Assembly: GCA_003220955.1 (NCBI GenBank)
Contig: QHTW01000163.1
Location: 1-12,814, forward strand
Reading direction: 5' to 3'
Length of the DNA: 12,814 nt
Source: Gemmatimonadota bacterium
Lineage (GTDB): Bacteria; Gemmatimonadota; Gemmatimonadetes; Gemmatimonadales; GWC2-71-9
Below, piece by piece: positions 5,504-12,814 of the stretch; the first letter of the stretch is position 1, and each line of letters begins with the position of its first letter. The notes beneath the pieces are model-generated. The model searched no databases. It was not told the origin of the DNA and saw only the letters and a list, made by a program, of their open reading frames with translations. The translations under genes and the position numbers were made by a program.

Positions 5504-6547
5504 TTACGCGGCATCCTCGAGAATCGTGTAGTCCTGCTTCCGTTTCTTGGCTGTATAGCCGGCATCGGCGATAAGCCGCTGCATCTCGCTCAGCGTCGTG
5601 CGGTGGGTCGTGTTCGCCGCCGAGACGACGTTCTCTTCCATCATGAGCGAGCCGAAGTCATTGGCGCCGAACCGTAACGCCACCTGTCCCACCTTCATGC
5701 CCATCGTGACCCACGAGGCCTGAATGTTCGGCACATCCTCGAGCACGATACGCGCGATCGCCTGGGTCTTGAGATACGTGACGGCATCGGTCTTCGGCAG
5801 ATGGGCCAGCTCGGAGTTCTCGGGCTGCAGCGGCCAGCAGATGAACGCGGTGAACCCCTGCGTGCGGCGCTGCACCTCGCGCACGCGGAAGAGATGCTCG
5901 ATCCGGTCCGCTGCGGTCTCACCCAGCCCGTACATCATCGTGACGGACGTGCGGAGCCCCAGTCCGTGCGCGATCTCCATGACCTCGAGCCAGCGATCCG
6001 CACCCGCCTTCTTGCGTGCGACCTGGTCGCGCACGCTCTGCACCAGAATCTCGCCGCCGCCGCCCGGGATCGAGTCGAGCCCCGCCGCCATCAACTCCTT
6101 GATCACCTCGGCGATCGTCATGCCGAAGCGGCCGGCGAAAAAGTCGACTTCGGACGGCGAGAACCCGTGGATGTGGATCGAATGATGGCGCTTGATGTAG
6201 CGCAGCAGGTCGAGATACCACTCGAACGGGATGTACGGGTTGTGCCCACCCTGCATCAGAATCTGGACGCCGCCGATCGCCTTCAACTCATCGATCTTGC
6301 GGCCGATCTCCTCGAAGGAGAGCAGATAGCCTTCGGGATCCTTCGGCCGCCGGTAGAACGCGCAGAACTTGCAGTCGGCGACGCAGACGTTCGTGTAGTT
6401 GATGTTCCGGTCGATGATGTAGGTGACCACGTTCTCCGGATGCAGCTTCCAACGCACGTCGTCGGCCAACTGACCCAACTCGAGCAATGAGGCGCGCTCG
6501 TAGAGGTCGAGATAGGACCGGAACTCGGGGCTGGTGCGATCGACCAT
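5504..6547 (-). CDS. mqnC: cyclic dehypoxanthinylfutalosine synthase (radical SAM)
   Basis: MqnC is a cytosolic radical-SAM enzyme that cyclises dehypoxanthine futalosine in the futalosine route to menaquinone. The 347-residue product from ATG 6547-6545 has the canonical cluster motif C55-x3-C59-x2-C62 in YTNVCVADCKFCAF. It continues with GGVQILMQGGHNPYIPFEW, HIHGFSPSEVDFF, LDSIPGGGGEILVQSVR, MMYGLGET, ICWPLQPENSEL and FGANDFGSLMMEENVVSAA, all MqnC-typical. A further 37 residues of open frame lie upstream, but they fall inside mqnA and look unrelated. ATG 6547 shares one base with the mqnA stop (TGATG) and has AGGTGG four bases upstream, so it is the start. It sits directly after mqnA and mqnE, its pathway partners. 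Confidence 0.96.
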   Translation of the reverse strand: MVDRTSPEFRSYLDLYERASLLELGQLADDVRWKLHPENVVTYIIDRNINYTNVCVADCKFCAFYRRPKDPEGYLLSFEEIGRKIDELKAIGGVQILMQGGHNPYIPFEWYLDLLRYIKRHHSIHIHGFSPSEVDFFAGRFGMTIAEVIKELMAAGLDSIPGGGGEILVQSVRDQVARKKAGADRWLEVMEIAHGLGLRTSVTMMYGLGETAADRIEHLFRVREVQRRTQGFTAFICWPLQPENSELAHLPKTDAVTYLKTQAIARIVLEDVPNIQASWVTMGMKVGQVALRFGANDFGSLMMEENVVSAANTTHRTTLSEMQRLIADAGYTAKKRKQDYTILEDAA

Positions 6548-7341
6548 CAGGCCACCTGGACGAATTGCGGTGAGCCGACGCGACGCAAGAAATCGGTCAG
6601 CGCCGTGCGATGCTGGTCGCTGAACGCGTAGTCCAGGCCGCCGAGGTACTCGCGGCACACCGGCACGGCGACGCCCGTCGTGCGGGAAGCCTCGGCCGCG
6701 AGCTCATCGAGGTGCGTGAGGCCCCAGGCCCGTGAGGCGAGCAGCGCCTCGTGAACGTGGCTAACGCTTACACCGCGACGGCTCGCCCACACCGCAAAGA
6801 CGAACGGCAGGGCGGTCCAGCGCTTCCACTCCTCGCCGAGATCATAGCGATGCGGATACGCCCCCCGGGCCGCAAGTGCGAGGGCGGCATCGCCGATGAC
6901 AAGCACCGCTTCATGGGGCAGCGCGCCCAGGCCGTCGAGATCCTGGGCCTCGGCACGCGCCTCCGCAAACTTGGGCTTAATGTGCCAGACCTCTCGGCAG
7001 AGGAGTTCGAGCAGCGCGACGGAGGTCCGAGACGAAGCCGAGAGCAGTACCGTCCTACCGTCCAACCGTCTAACCGTCGAACGACTAAACAAAGCCACGC
7101 TGCGCACCGGCCCATCACACGAGATGGCGAGCTCCGGCAGCAGCACGAGGTCCTTCGCGTGGCGGGCGTATTCGATCGCGCTGATGACGCTCACGTCGAG
7201 CTCACCGGCGACCAGCAGGTCGTTCAACTCGGCAGGTGTGCCCGTGACCAGCTCAGCACCGTGGGGCAGCGACACGATGCCGCGGTCGATGGCTCCGTAG
7301 ACCGGGGCGCAGTTGATGTACCCGATGCGCCCAATTCTCAT
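6547..7341 (-). CDS. mqnA: chorismate dehydratase (futalosine pathway)
   Basis: MqnA removes water from chorismate to give 3-[(1-carboxyvinyl)oxy]benzoate, the first committed step of the futalosine route. The 264-residue product opens with the family signature RIGRIGYINCAPVY (2-15) and GTPAELNDLL, then DVSVISAIEYA, LAISCDGPVRSVALFSR, SSRTSVALLELL and EAVLVIGDAALAL. The fold is the periplasmic-binding-protein type used by MqnA/MqnD, and GYINCAPVY together with the neighbours favours MqnA. ATG 7341-7339 overlaps the mqnE stop as ATGA. The codons for about residues 87-98 are an 8-bp tandem repeat, listed separately, yet the protein keeps what I judge to be normal family length there. mqnD and a futalosine hydrolase gene (mqnB) are not in the window. 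Confidence 0.94.
   Translation of the reverse strand: MRIGRIGYINCAPVYGAIDRGIVSLPHGAELVTGTPAELNDLLVAGELDVSVISAIEYARHAKDLVLLPELAISCDGPVRSVALFSRSTVRRLDGRTVLLSASSRTSVALLELLCREVWHIKPKFAEARAEAQDLDGLGALPHEAVLVIGDAALALAARGAYPHRYDLGEEWKRWTALPFVFAVWASRRGVSVSHVHEALLASRAWGLTHLDELAAEASRTTGVAVPVCREYLGGLDYAFSDQHRTALTDFLRRVGSPQFVQVA
7048..7079 (-). repeat. 8-bp tandem repeat inside mqnA
   Basis: On the coding strand the hexamer GACGGT occurs four times at exact 8-bp spacing, separated by TA, TG and AG. The unit is not a multiple of three, so successive copies are read in different frames (STVRRLDGRTV). The protein frame stays open and the surrounding MqnA motifs are undisturbed. Confidence 0.8.
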
Positions 7342-8572
7342 TCGGCGCCATCCACAACCGTGGCGACCGGCGGCTTGCGTCGGGCCGCCGCCTGGGCGCG
7401 ATGCTCGATCTGGAAGAGTGCTCCTTGCGGCGCCGGGCCTTGCGGCCGCACCGGCACGGCCGGGGGCTTGGTCTGGTAGCCCTCGAACGTTCTGACCGTC
7501 TGGTACAGCGAGTCGCGCTCGACGGGCTCCTTCCCCGCCCCGCGAATCAGGGTGACGATCTCATCATACGAGAGCCACATCGGCGTCGGCGCGCCGGCCT
7601 CATGATAGACGCGCTCGAACACCACCGTTCCCTCGAGATCGTCGCAGCCGAAGGTGAGGGCGACCTGCGAGATGAAGGGCGTCACCATGGGCCAGTGCGT
7701 CTTCACGTGCGGGATGTTGTCCAGCAGTAGTCGCCCCACGGCGATGTTCTTGAGATCATCGAATCCGGTCGTTGCCGTCCCGGTCCGGCCCAGCGTTTCG
7801 CCGAGCTCGTTGTGGTCCGGGTGGTAGGCGAGCGGGATGTACGTCAGAAAGCCGCCGGTCTCGTCCTGCAGCGCGCGCAGCGCCAGCAGGTGATCGACGC
7901 GGTCCTCGATCGTTTCGACGTGCCCGTAGAGCATGGTGCAGTTCGACGGCATGCCGAGCTGGTGGGCTTCGCGATGGACGGCGAGCCACTCCTCACCCGT
8001 CAATTTGCGATCGGCGATCGTCGCGCGTGCCGCCGGCGAGAACACTTCGGCGCCTCCGCCAGGCAGCGTGCTGACTCCAGCCTCTTTCATCGCCACCAGC
8101 ACGTCGCGCGTGGAGATCCCGTCGATGCGGGCGAGATGCGCGACCTCGACGGCGGTGAGGGCCTTGATCATGACCTGGGGATGGCGCTGCTTCAGCCCGC
8201 GAAACATGTCCGTGTAGTAGGAGAGCTTGAGCTTCGGATGCAGCCCACCCACGATGTGAAACTCCCGCGTCGGATTGTCGCGCGCGGCATCGGCCTCGGC
8301 GAACACCTCGTCCAGGCTGCGCGTGTACGCGCCGTCTTCTTTCGGCATCCGCGCGAAGGAGCAGAACACGCAGGTGTTGCGCAGGATGCAGACATTCGTC
8401 GGATTGATGTGCTGATTGGCGGCGAAGTAGACGCGCTCGCCGTTCTTGCGCACGTTCGCAAGGTTCGCGAGGCGACCGATAGTCAGGAGGTCGTTAGATG
8501 CAAAAAGCGCGAGGCCATCCTCGCGCGTCAGTCGTTCGCCGCGTTCGACCTTGTCGGCGATAGGTCGGAGGT

Positions 8573-8576
<4 letters not shown>
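7338..8576 (-). CDS. mqnE: aminofutalosine synthase (radical SAM)
   Basis: MqnE joins the MqnA product to adenosine from S-adenosylmethionine, giving aminofutalosine. The 412-residue protein starts at GTG 8576-8574, overlapping the fabF stop as GTGA, with GGAGAG just upstream inside fabF. Family blocks are present: QHINPTNVC, FHIVGGLHPKLKLSYYTDMF, IKALTAVEVAHLAR, STLPGGGAEVFSPAAR, LGMPSNCTMLYGHVET, TYIPLAYHPDHNELG and FGCDDLEGTVVFERVYHEAG. The cluster cysteines are C63, C69 and C72 (NVCILRNTCVFCSF), so the spacing is Cx5Cx2C instead of the Cx3Cx2C of radical-SAM enzymes such as the neighbouring MqnC. After ERDSLY (353-358), where I would expect the protein to end, there is a Pro/Ala-rich tail of about 54 residues. 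HINPTN and VYHEAG favour MqnE over MqnC. Confidence 0.94.
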
Positions 8577-9810
<1,234 letters not shown>

Positions 9811-9811
<1 letters not shown>

Positions 9812-10068
9812 TATTTGCCTTTCCCCATCTTATCGTGCAGGTACGTCATCGCGGCGCCGACGGTACGAAGCTTCTCCGCCTCTTCGTCCGGGATGTCGAT
9901 GTCGAATTCCTTCTCGAAGGCCATGACGAGCTCGACCGTGTCGAGGCTGTCGGCTCCCAGGTCTTCCATGAAGCTGGCGTCGTTGGTGAGCTTATCGCGC
10001 TCGACACCCAGCTCCTCGACGATGATGTCTTTGACCTTCTCTTCGAGCTGCTTCATGTCCATTGCCAT
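9811..10068 (-). CDS. acpP: acyl carrier protein
   Basis: This 85-residue acidic protein carries growing acyl chains on a 4'-phosphopantetheine arm. The arm attaches to Ser41 in the motif GADSLDTVELVMAFEKEF, the standard helix II recognition sequence for holo-ACP synthase and the Fab enzymes. ATG 10068-10066 is preceded by GAGGG at a six-base spacing, the clearest ribosome binding site in the unit; a second ATG at codon 3 is possible. The 28-base gap to fabG and its own strong site may let acpP be translated more than its neighbours, as ACP is normally abundant. It ends KMGKGK and overlaps fabF. Confidence 0.97.
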
Positions 10069-10096
10069 GGGTAACCCTCAAGGAAGGTAAAGTGAC

Positions 10097-10888
10097 TCAC
10101 ATCACCATTCCGCCATCGACGACCAGAACCTGACCCGTAATGTAGCTGGCTAAGTCGGAGGCGAGAAAGAGGACGGCGGCGGCAATATCGGAGGCCTTGC
10201 CGAACCGTCCCAGCGGAATGTTGTCCTGGAAGTACTTCTTCGCTTCTTCGGAGACAGCCTGCGTCAGCTCCGTCTCGATGTAGCCCGGCGCCACGGCATT
10301 CACCAGCACGTTGCGCGAAGCTAACTCCTTAGCCACGGACTTGGTGAAGCCGATGATTCCGGCCTTGGATGCGGAGTAGTTCGATTGTCCTTTGTTACCG
10401 TTCAGGCCCACCACGCTCGTGATGTTGATGACGCGACCCCAGCGCCGCTTTATCATGCCACGCGCCGCGTACTTGGTCATCAAGAACGTGCCCTTCAGGT
10501 TCGTATCCACGACCGAGTCCCAATCCGCTTCCGTCAGCAGAAACAGCAGATTGTCCTTGGTGAAGCCGGCATTGTTGACGAGGACGTCGATCTGCCCGAA
10601 GTCCTTCTCGACCGCCTTGGCGAACGTTTCCACCTGGTTGCTCACGCCGACGTCGCACGCGTAGCCGCGCGTTCCCTCGCCGAAGCTGCTCGCGGTCTGC
10701 TCCGCCGCGACGCCGTCGCGGGAGCAGAGCGCGACTTTGGCACCCGCGTCGATGAAGGCGCGGCAGATATCGTGGCCGATGCCGCGCGTGCCGCCCGTGA
10801 CGAGGGCGACCTTGCCGCTCAGATCGAGCTGCATGCGATTCCCGCTCTGCACCGCGGGGTCTATGACCGCCCGTCGAGCTGTGGTCAT
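10097..10888 (-). CDS. fabG: 3-oxoacyl-ACP reductase
   Basis: FabG reduces 3-oxoacyl-ACP with NADPH. This 263-residue short-chain dehydrogenase has TGGTRGIG (31-38) for nucleotide binding, NNAG (105-108), Asn130, Ser158 in INITSVVGLNGNKGQ, and Y171SASK175, followed by NAVAPGYIETEL and the C-terminal ITGQVLVVDGGMVM. Its place between fabD and acpP makes FabG, rather than another dehydrogenase, the natural call. ATG 10888-10886 overlaps the fabD stop as ATGA and adds 18 residues (MTTARRAVID...) ahead of the normal family start MQLDLSGKVALVTGG; ATG 10834-10832 is the alternative. I keep the first because of the coupled overlap and a GGAAG seven bases upstream. Confidence 0.96.
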   Translation of the reverse strand: MTTARRAVIDPAVQSGNRMQLDLSGKVALVTGGTRGIGHDICRAFIDAGAKVALCSRDGVAAEQTASSFGEGTRGYACDVGVSNQVETFAKAVEKDFGQIDVLVNNAGFTKDNLLFLLTEADWDSVVDTNLKGTFLMTKYAARGMIKRRWGRVINITSVVGLNGNKGQSNYSASKAGIIGFTKSVAKELASRNVLVNAVAPGYIETELTQAVSEEAKKYFQDNIPLGRFGKASDIAAAVLFLASDLASYITGQVLVVDGGMVM

Positions 10889-11826
10889 GCCGCTTCCATG
10901 AACTTGGTCACCTCAGCCGCCGTCCCCAGGCTAACCACGTTCGCTTCGGGTACGATTCGCTTCAAGAGGCCCGCCAGCACCTGCCCCGGGCCGATTTCAA
11001 TGAAGCGCGCGCCCCCCCCCTCGTCGCCCATGCGCGCCGCATGCTGCATGCATTCGACCCAGCGCACCGCCGTGGTGAGTTGGTCGGCCAGCAGCCGCCG
11101 CGCGCGGCCGGCATCCTTCACCGCTTCGGCCGTCGCGTTAGCGATCACGGGAAACACCGGATCCGCGAATGCGGCGCGCTCGAGCGCGAGTTGCAGGTGA
11201 TTTTGGGCGGGCCCCATCAACGGAGAATGAAACGCGCCGCTCACCTTGAGTGGAATAACGCGCTTCGCGCCCCGCTTTTTGCACGCCTCACCGGCGCGTG
11301 TCACGGCATCGGGATCGCCGGAGATCACGGTCTGATCGGGCGCGTTGATGTTGGCGGCCACCGCGATGCTGGCCTGTTGCGACGTCTCCTCACATGCCGC
11401 TTCGACTTCTTTCGTTGCCAGGCCGAGGACGGCGGCCATCGTGCCGGGCCGCTCCTCGCCGGCCTTCTGCATCAGCTCGCCACGCCGGCGGACGAGCTTC
11501 GCCGCCGCGGCCGCGTCGAGTGCTCCGGCCGTGATATACGCGGAGTACTCACCGAGCGAATGTCCGGCTGCGGTCACGGCGTCTCCGAGTTTCGTGCGTA
11601 CGATCGTAAAGACGGCCGCGGTGTGCGCCAGGATCGCGGGTTGCGCGTTCTGGGTCGCGGTGAGGTTCTCTTCGGGGCCCTCGAACATGATCCGCGACAA
11701 CTCGACGCCGAGTGCGGTGTCGATCGCGTCGAAGACGGCACGCGCATCCGAGAACCGTTCCGCCAGATCTTTGCCCATGCCGACTTTTTGCGCGCCCTGC
11801 CCCGGGCAGAGCCAGATCGTGCTCAC
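10885..11826 (-). CDS. fabD: malonyl-CoA:ACP malonyltransferase
   Basis: FabD loads malonyl groups from CoA onto ACP. From GTG 11826-11824 the product is 313 residues beginning MSTIWLCPGQGAQKVGMG, the normal family N-terminus. The nucleophile is Ser90 in GHSLGEYSA, with Arg115 in VRRRGELMQ, His200 in VSGAFHSPLM, and the C-terminal IEIGPGQVLAGLLKR. The open frame extends eight codons upstream to GTG 11850, but the start at 11826 overlaps the fabH stop as GTGA, the same arrangement as fabF/mqnE, and gives the expected N-terminus. A run of nine G (coding strand, 11020-11012) encodes the Gly-rich loop DEGGGARF at 268-275; the frame is intact through it. Confidence 0.97.
   Translation of the reverse strand: MSTIWLCPGQGAQKVGMGKDLAERFSDARAVFDAIDTALGVELSRIMFEGPEENLTATQNAQPAILAHTAAVFTIVRTKLGDAVTAAGHSLGEYSAYITAGALDAAAAAKLVRRRGELMQKAGEERPGTMAAVLGLATKEVEAACEETSQQASIAVAANINAPDQTVISGDPDAVTRAGEACKKRGAKRVIPLKVSGAFHSPLMGPAQNHLQLALERAAFADPVFPVIANATAEAVKDAGRARRLLADQLTTAVRWVECMQHAARMGDEGGGARFIEIGPGQVLAGLLKRIVPEANVVSLGTAAEVTKFMEAA
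11012..11020 (-). repeat. homopolymer G9 in the fabD coding strand
   Basis: Nine consecutive C on the plus strand read as nine G in fabD (GAG GGG GGG GGC). It is the longest homopolymer I noticed in the window. As sequenced it keeps the frame; a one-base slip would truncate FabD after about residue 270, removing the conserved EIGPG region. Confidence 0.9.
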
Positions 11827-12809
11827 CACCGCACGACCAGGCTGCCCCACGTGAAGCCGGCGCCGAACGCGCAGAGCATCACGACCATGCCGGGCTTCAG
11901 ACGGCCGGTCTTGACGGCTTCGTCGAGCGCGATGGCGATGGACGCGGCCGAGGTATTTCCGAACCGGTCCACGTTGACATAGACCTTGTCCATCGGCAGC
12001 CCCGCATGCTTCGCCGTCGCTTCGATGATGCGGATATTCGCTTGGTGAGGAATGAGCAAATCGATGGCACCGGCATCCAGGCCGGCACGTTGGAGCGCGT
12101 GATCGCAGGCGTCGGCCATCGAGAGTACGGCGGCCTTGAACACCTCACGGCCCGCCATCTTGATGTAGTAGCTGTGATCCTTGAGCAGCTCTTCGCTGGG
12201 GGGATGCGAGGCGCCGCCGCCCGGCCGGTAGAGGAGTTCTGCGAGCGTGCCGTCCGTCTTCAGATAGCCTGAGAGAATGCCGCGGCCGTTCGTGCTCTTG
12301 CGGACGATCGTCGCCCCGGCGCCGTCACCGAATAGGACTGCCGTCGTCCGGTCACTCCAATCCATGATACTCGTGAGCTTTTCGGCCGCGATCACCAACA
12401 CGTGCTCGGCCTGATCCGCCGCGATGATTCCCTCGGCGGTGCTCAGGGCGTAGATGAAGCCCGAGCACGCGGCGCCGACGTCGAACGCGGCGGCGTTCTT
12501 CGCGCCGAGGATCGCCTGGAGATCGCAGGCCTGCGACGGCAGCAAGCGGTCGGGCGAGGCGGTCGCGTATACGATCGCGTCGATGTCGAGCGGCGTGAGA
12601 CCGGTTTCGTTCAGCACCTGCAAGGCCGCCGCTTTTCCCATGCACGCGTTGGTTTCTTCCTTGCTCGAGATGCGGCGCTCGCGGATGCCGGTGCGCTCCT
12701 GAATCCATTGATCCGACGTGTCCAGGAATTTCGAGAATTCGTCGTTCGTCATGACGCGGGCGGGCGCGTAGCTGCCCGTGCCCCAGAGTTCGGCGAAGGG
12801 CCGCTTCAC
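11823..12809 (-). CDS. fabH: beta-ketoacyl-ACP synthase III
   Basis: FabH starts fatty acid synthesis by condensing acyl-CoA (usually acetyl-CoA or a branched primer) with malonyl-ACP. The 328-residue protein has the Cys-His-Asn triad: Cys115 in FDVGAACSGFIYAL, His255 in LIPHQANIRI and Asn285 in DRFGNTSAASI, plus the N-terminal WIQERTGIRERR and C-terminal FGAGFTWGS. GTG 12809-12807 reads MKRPFAELWGTGSYAP, the expected N-terminus, and forms GTGA with a TGA at 12808-12806, so the upstream gene (outside the window) probably overlaps by four bases and ends Pro-Ala. plsX commonly sits there. Primer specificity cannot be judged from the sequence. Confidence 0.96.
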   Translation of the reverse strand: MKRPFAELWGTGSYAPARVMTNDEFSKFLDTSDQWIQERTGIRERRISSKEETNACMGKAAALQVLNETGLTPLDIDAIVYATASPDRLLPSQACDLQAILGAKNAAAFDVGAACSGFIYALSTAEGIIAADQAEHVLVIAAEKLTSIMDWSDRTTAVLFGDGAGATIVRKSTNGRGILSGYLKTDGTLAELLYRPGGGASHPPSEELLKDHSYYIKMAGREVFKAAVLSMADACDHALQRAGLDAGAIDLLIPHQANIRIIEATAKHAGLPMDKVYVNVDRFGNTSAASIAIALDEAVKTGRLKPGMVVMLCAFGAGFTWGSLVVRW

Positions 12810-12814
12810 GCGGG

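Noticed and set aside
6548..6658. N-terminal extension of MqnC by 37 residues
   Set aside because: The extension falls wholly inside mqnA and is Arg/Pro-rich with no family similarity. The TGATG start at 6547 has a good AGGTGG site.
12806..12814. 3' end of plsX as a feature
   Set aside because: Only two codons and a possible stop are visible, so the identity is a guess from usual gene order.

Overview
The window is GC-rich, gene-dense bacterial chromosome made mostly of housekeeping genes. Gene order and content suggest Gemmatimonadota or a close relative: the futalosine menaquinone pathway is embedded in a fatty-acid operon, there are secreted imidazolonepropionase-like amidohydrolases, a MEP-pathway gene, and a small lipoprotein whose sequence pattern I associate with that phylum. 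This assignment is from memory and is not proven here.

Left part (1-2228). The 3' end of a class I c-type cytochrome gene on the plus strand converges on a minus-strand cluster, transcribed ispF -> dedA -> xer. The genes overlap tightly. The Xer-type tyrosine recombinase is broken by a frameshift exactly at its inter-domain linker, where about ten codons are also missing; all catalytic residues survive downstream of the break.

Middle (2229-5066). A 168-bp divergent intergenic region carries a hairpin-forming interspersed-type repeat next to the start of a small lipoprotein gene. That gene has lost its stop codon, and its frame runs on into the next gene. Then come two probably exported hydrolases, an amidohydrolase and an alpha/beta hydrolase, joined by a TAGTG stop/start overlap.

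Right part (5072-12809, all minus strand). One long, tightly packed transcription unit reads fabH-fabD-fabG-acpP-fabF-mqnE-mqnA-mqnC-purE. It makes the type II fatty acid synthesis initiation and elongation enzymes, then three enzymes of the futalosine route to menaquinone (MqnA makes 3-enolpyruvoyl-benzoate from chorismate, MqnE makes aminofutalosine, MqnC cyclises dehypoxanthine futalosine), and ends with a short, unusual PurE. Six of the eight junctions are 1- or 4-nt stop/start overlaps, so the proteins are probably translationally coupled. The window ends just upstream of the fabH start, where GTGA predicts another overlapping upstream gene (plsX is the usual neighbour).

I do not see a defence system, mobile element, CRISPR array, rRNA or tRNA gene. 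The most interesting points are the disrupted Xer gene, a CX5CX2C iron-sulfur motif in MqnE, the non-canonical PurE, and two short tandem repeats (7-bp and 8-bp units), one overlapping the purE ribosome binding site and one inside the mqnA coding sequence.
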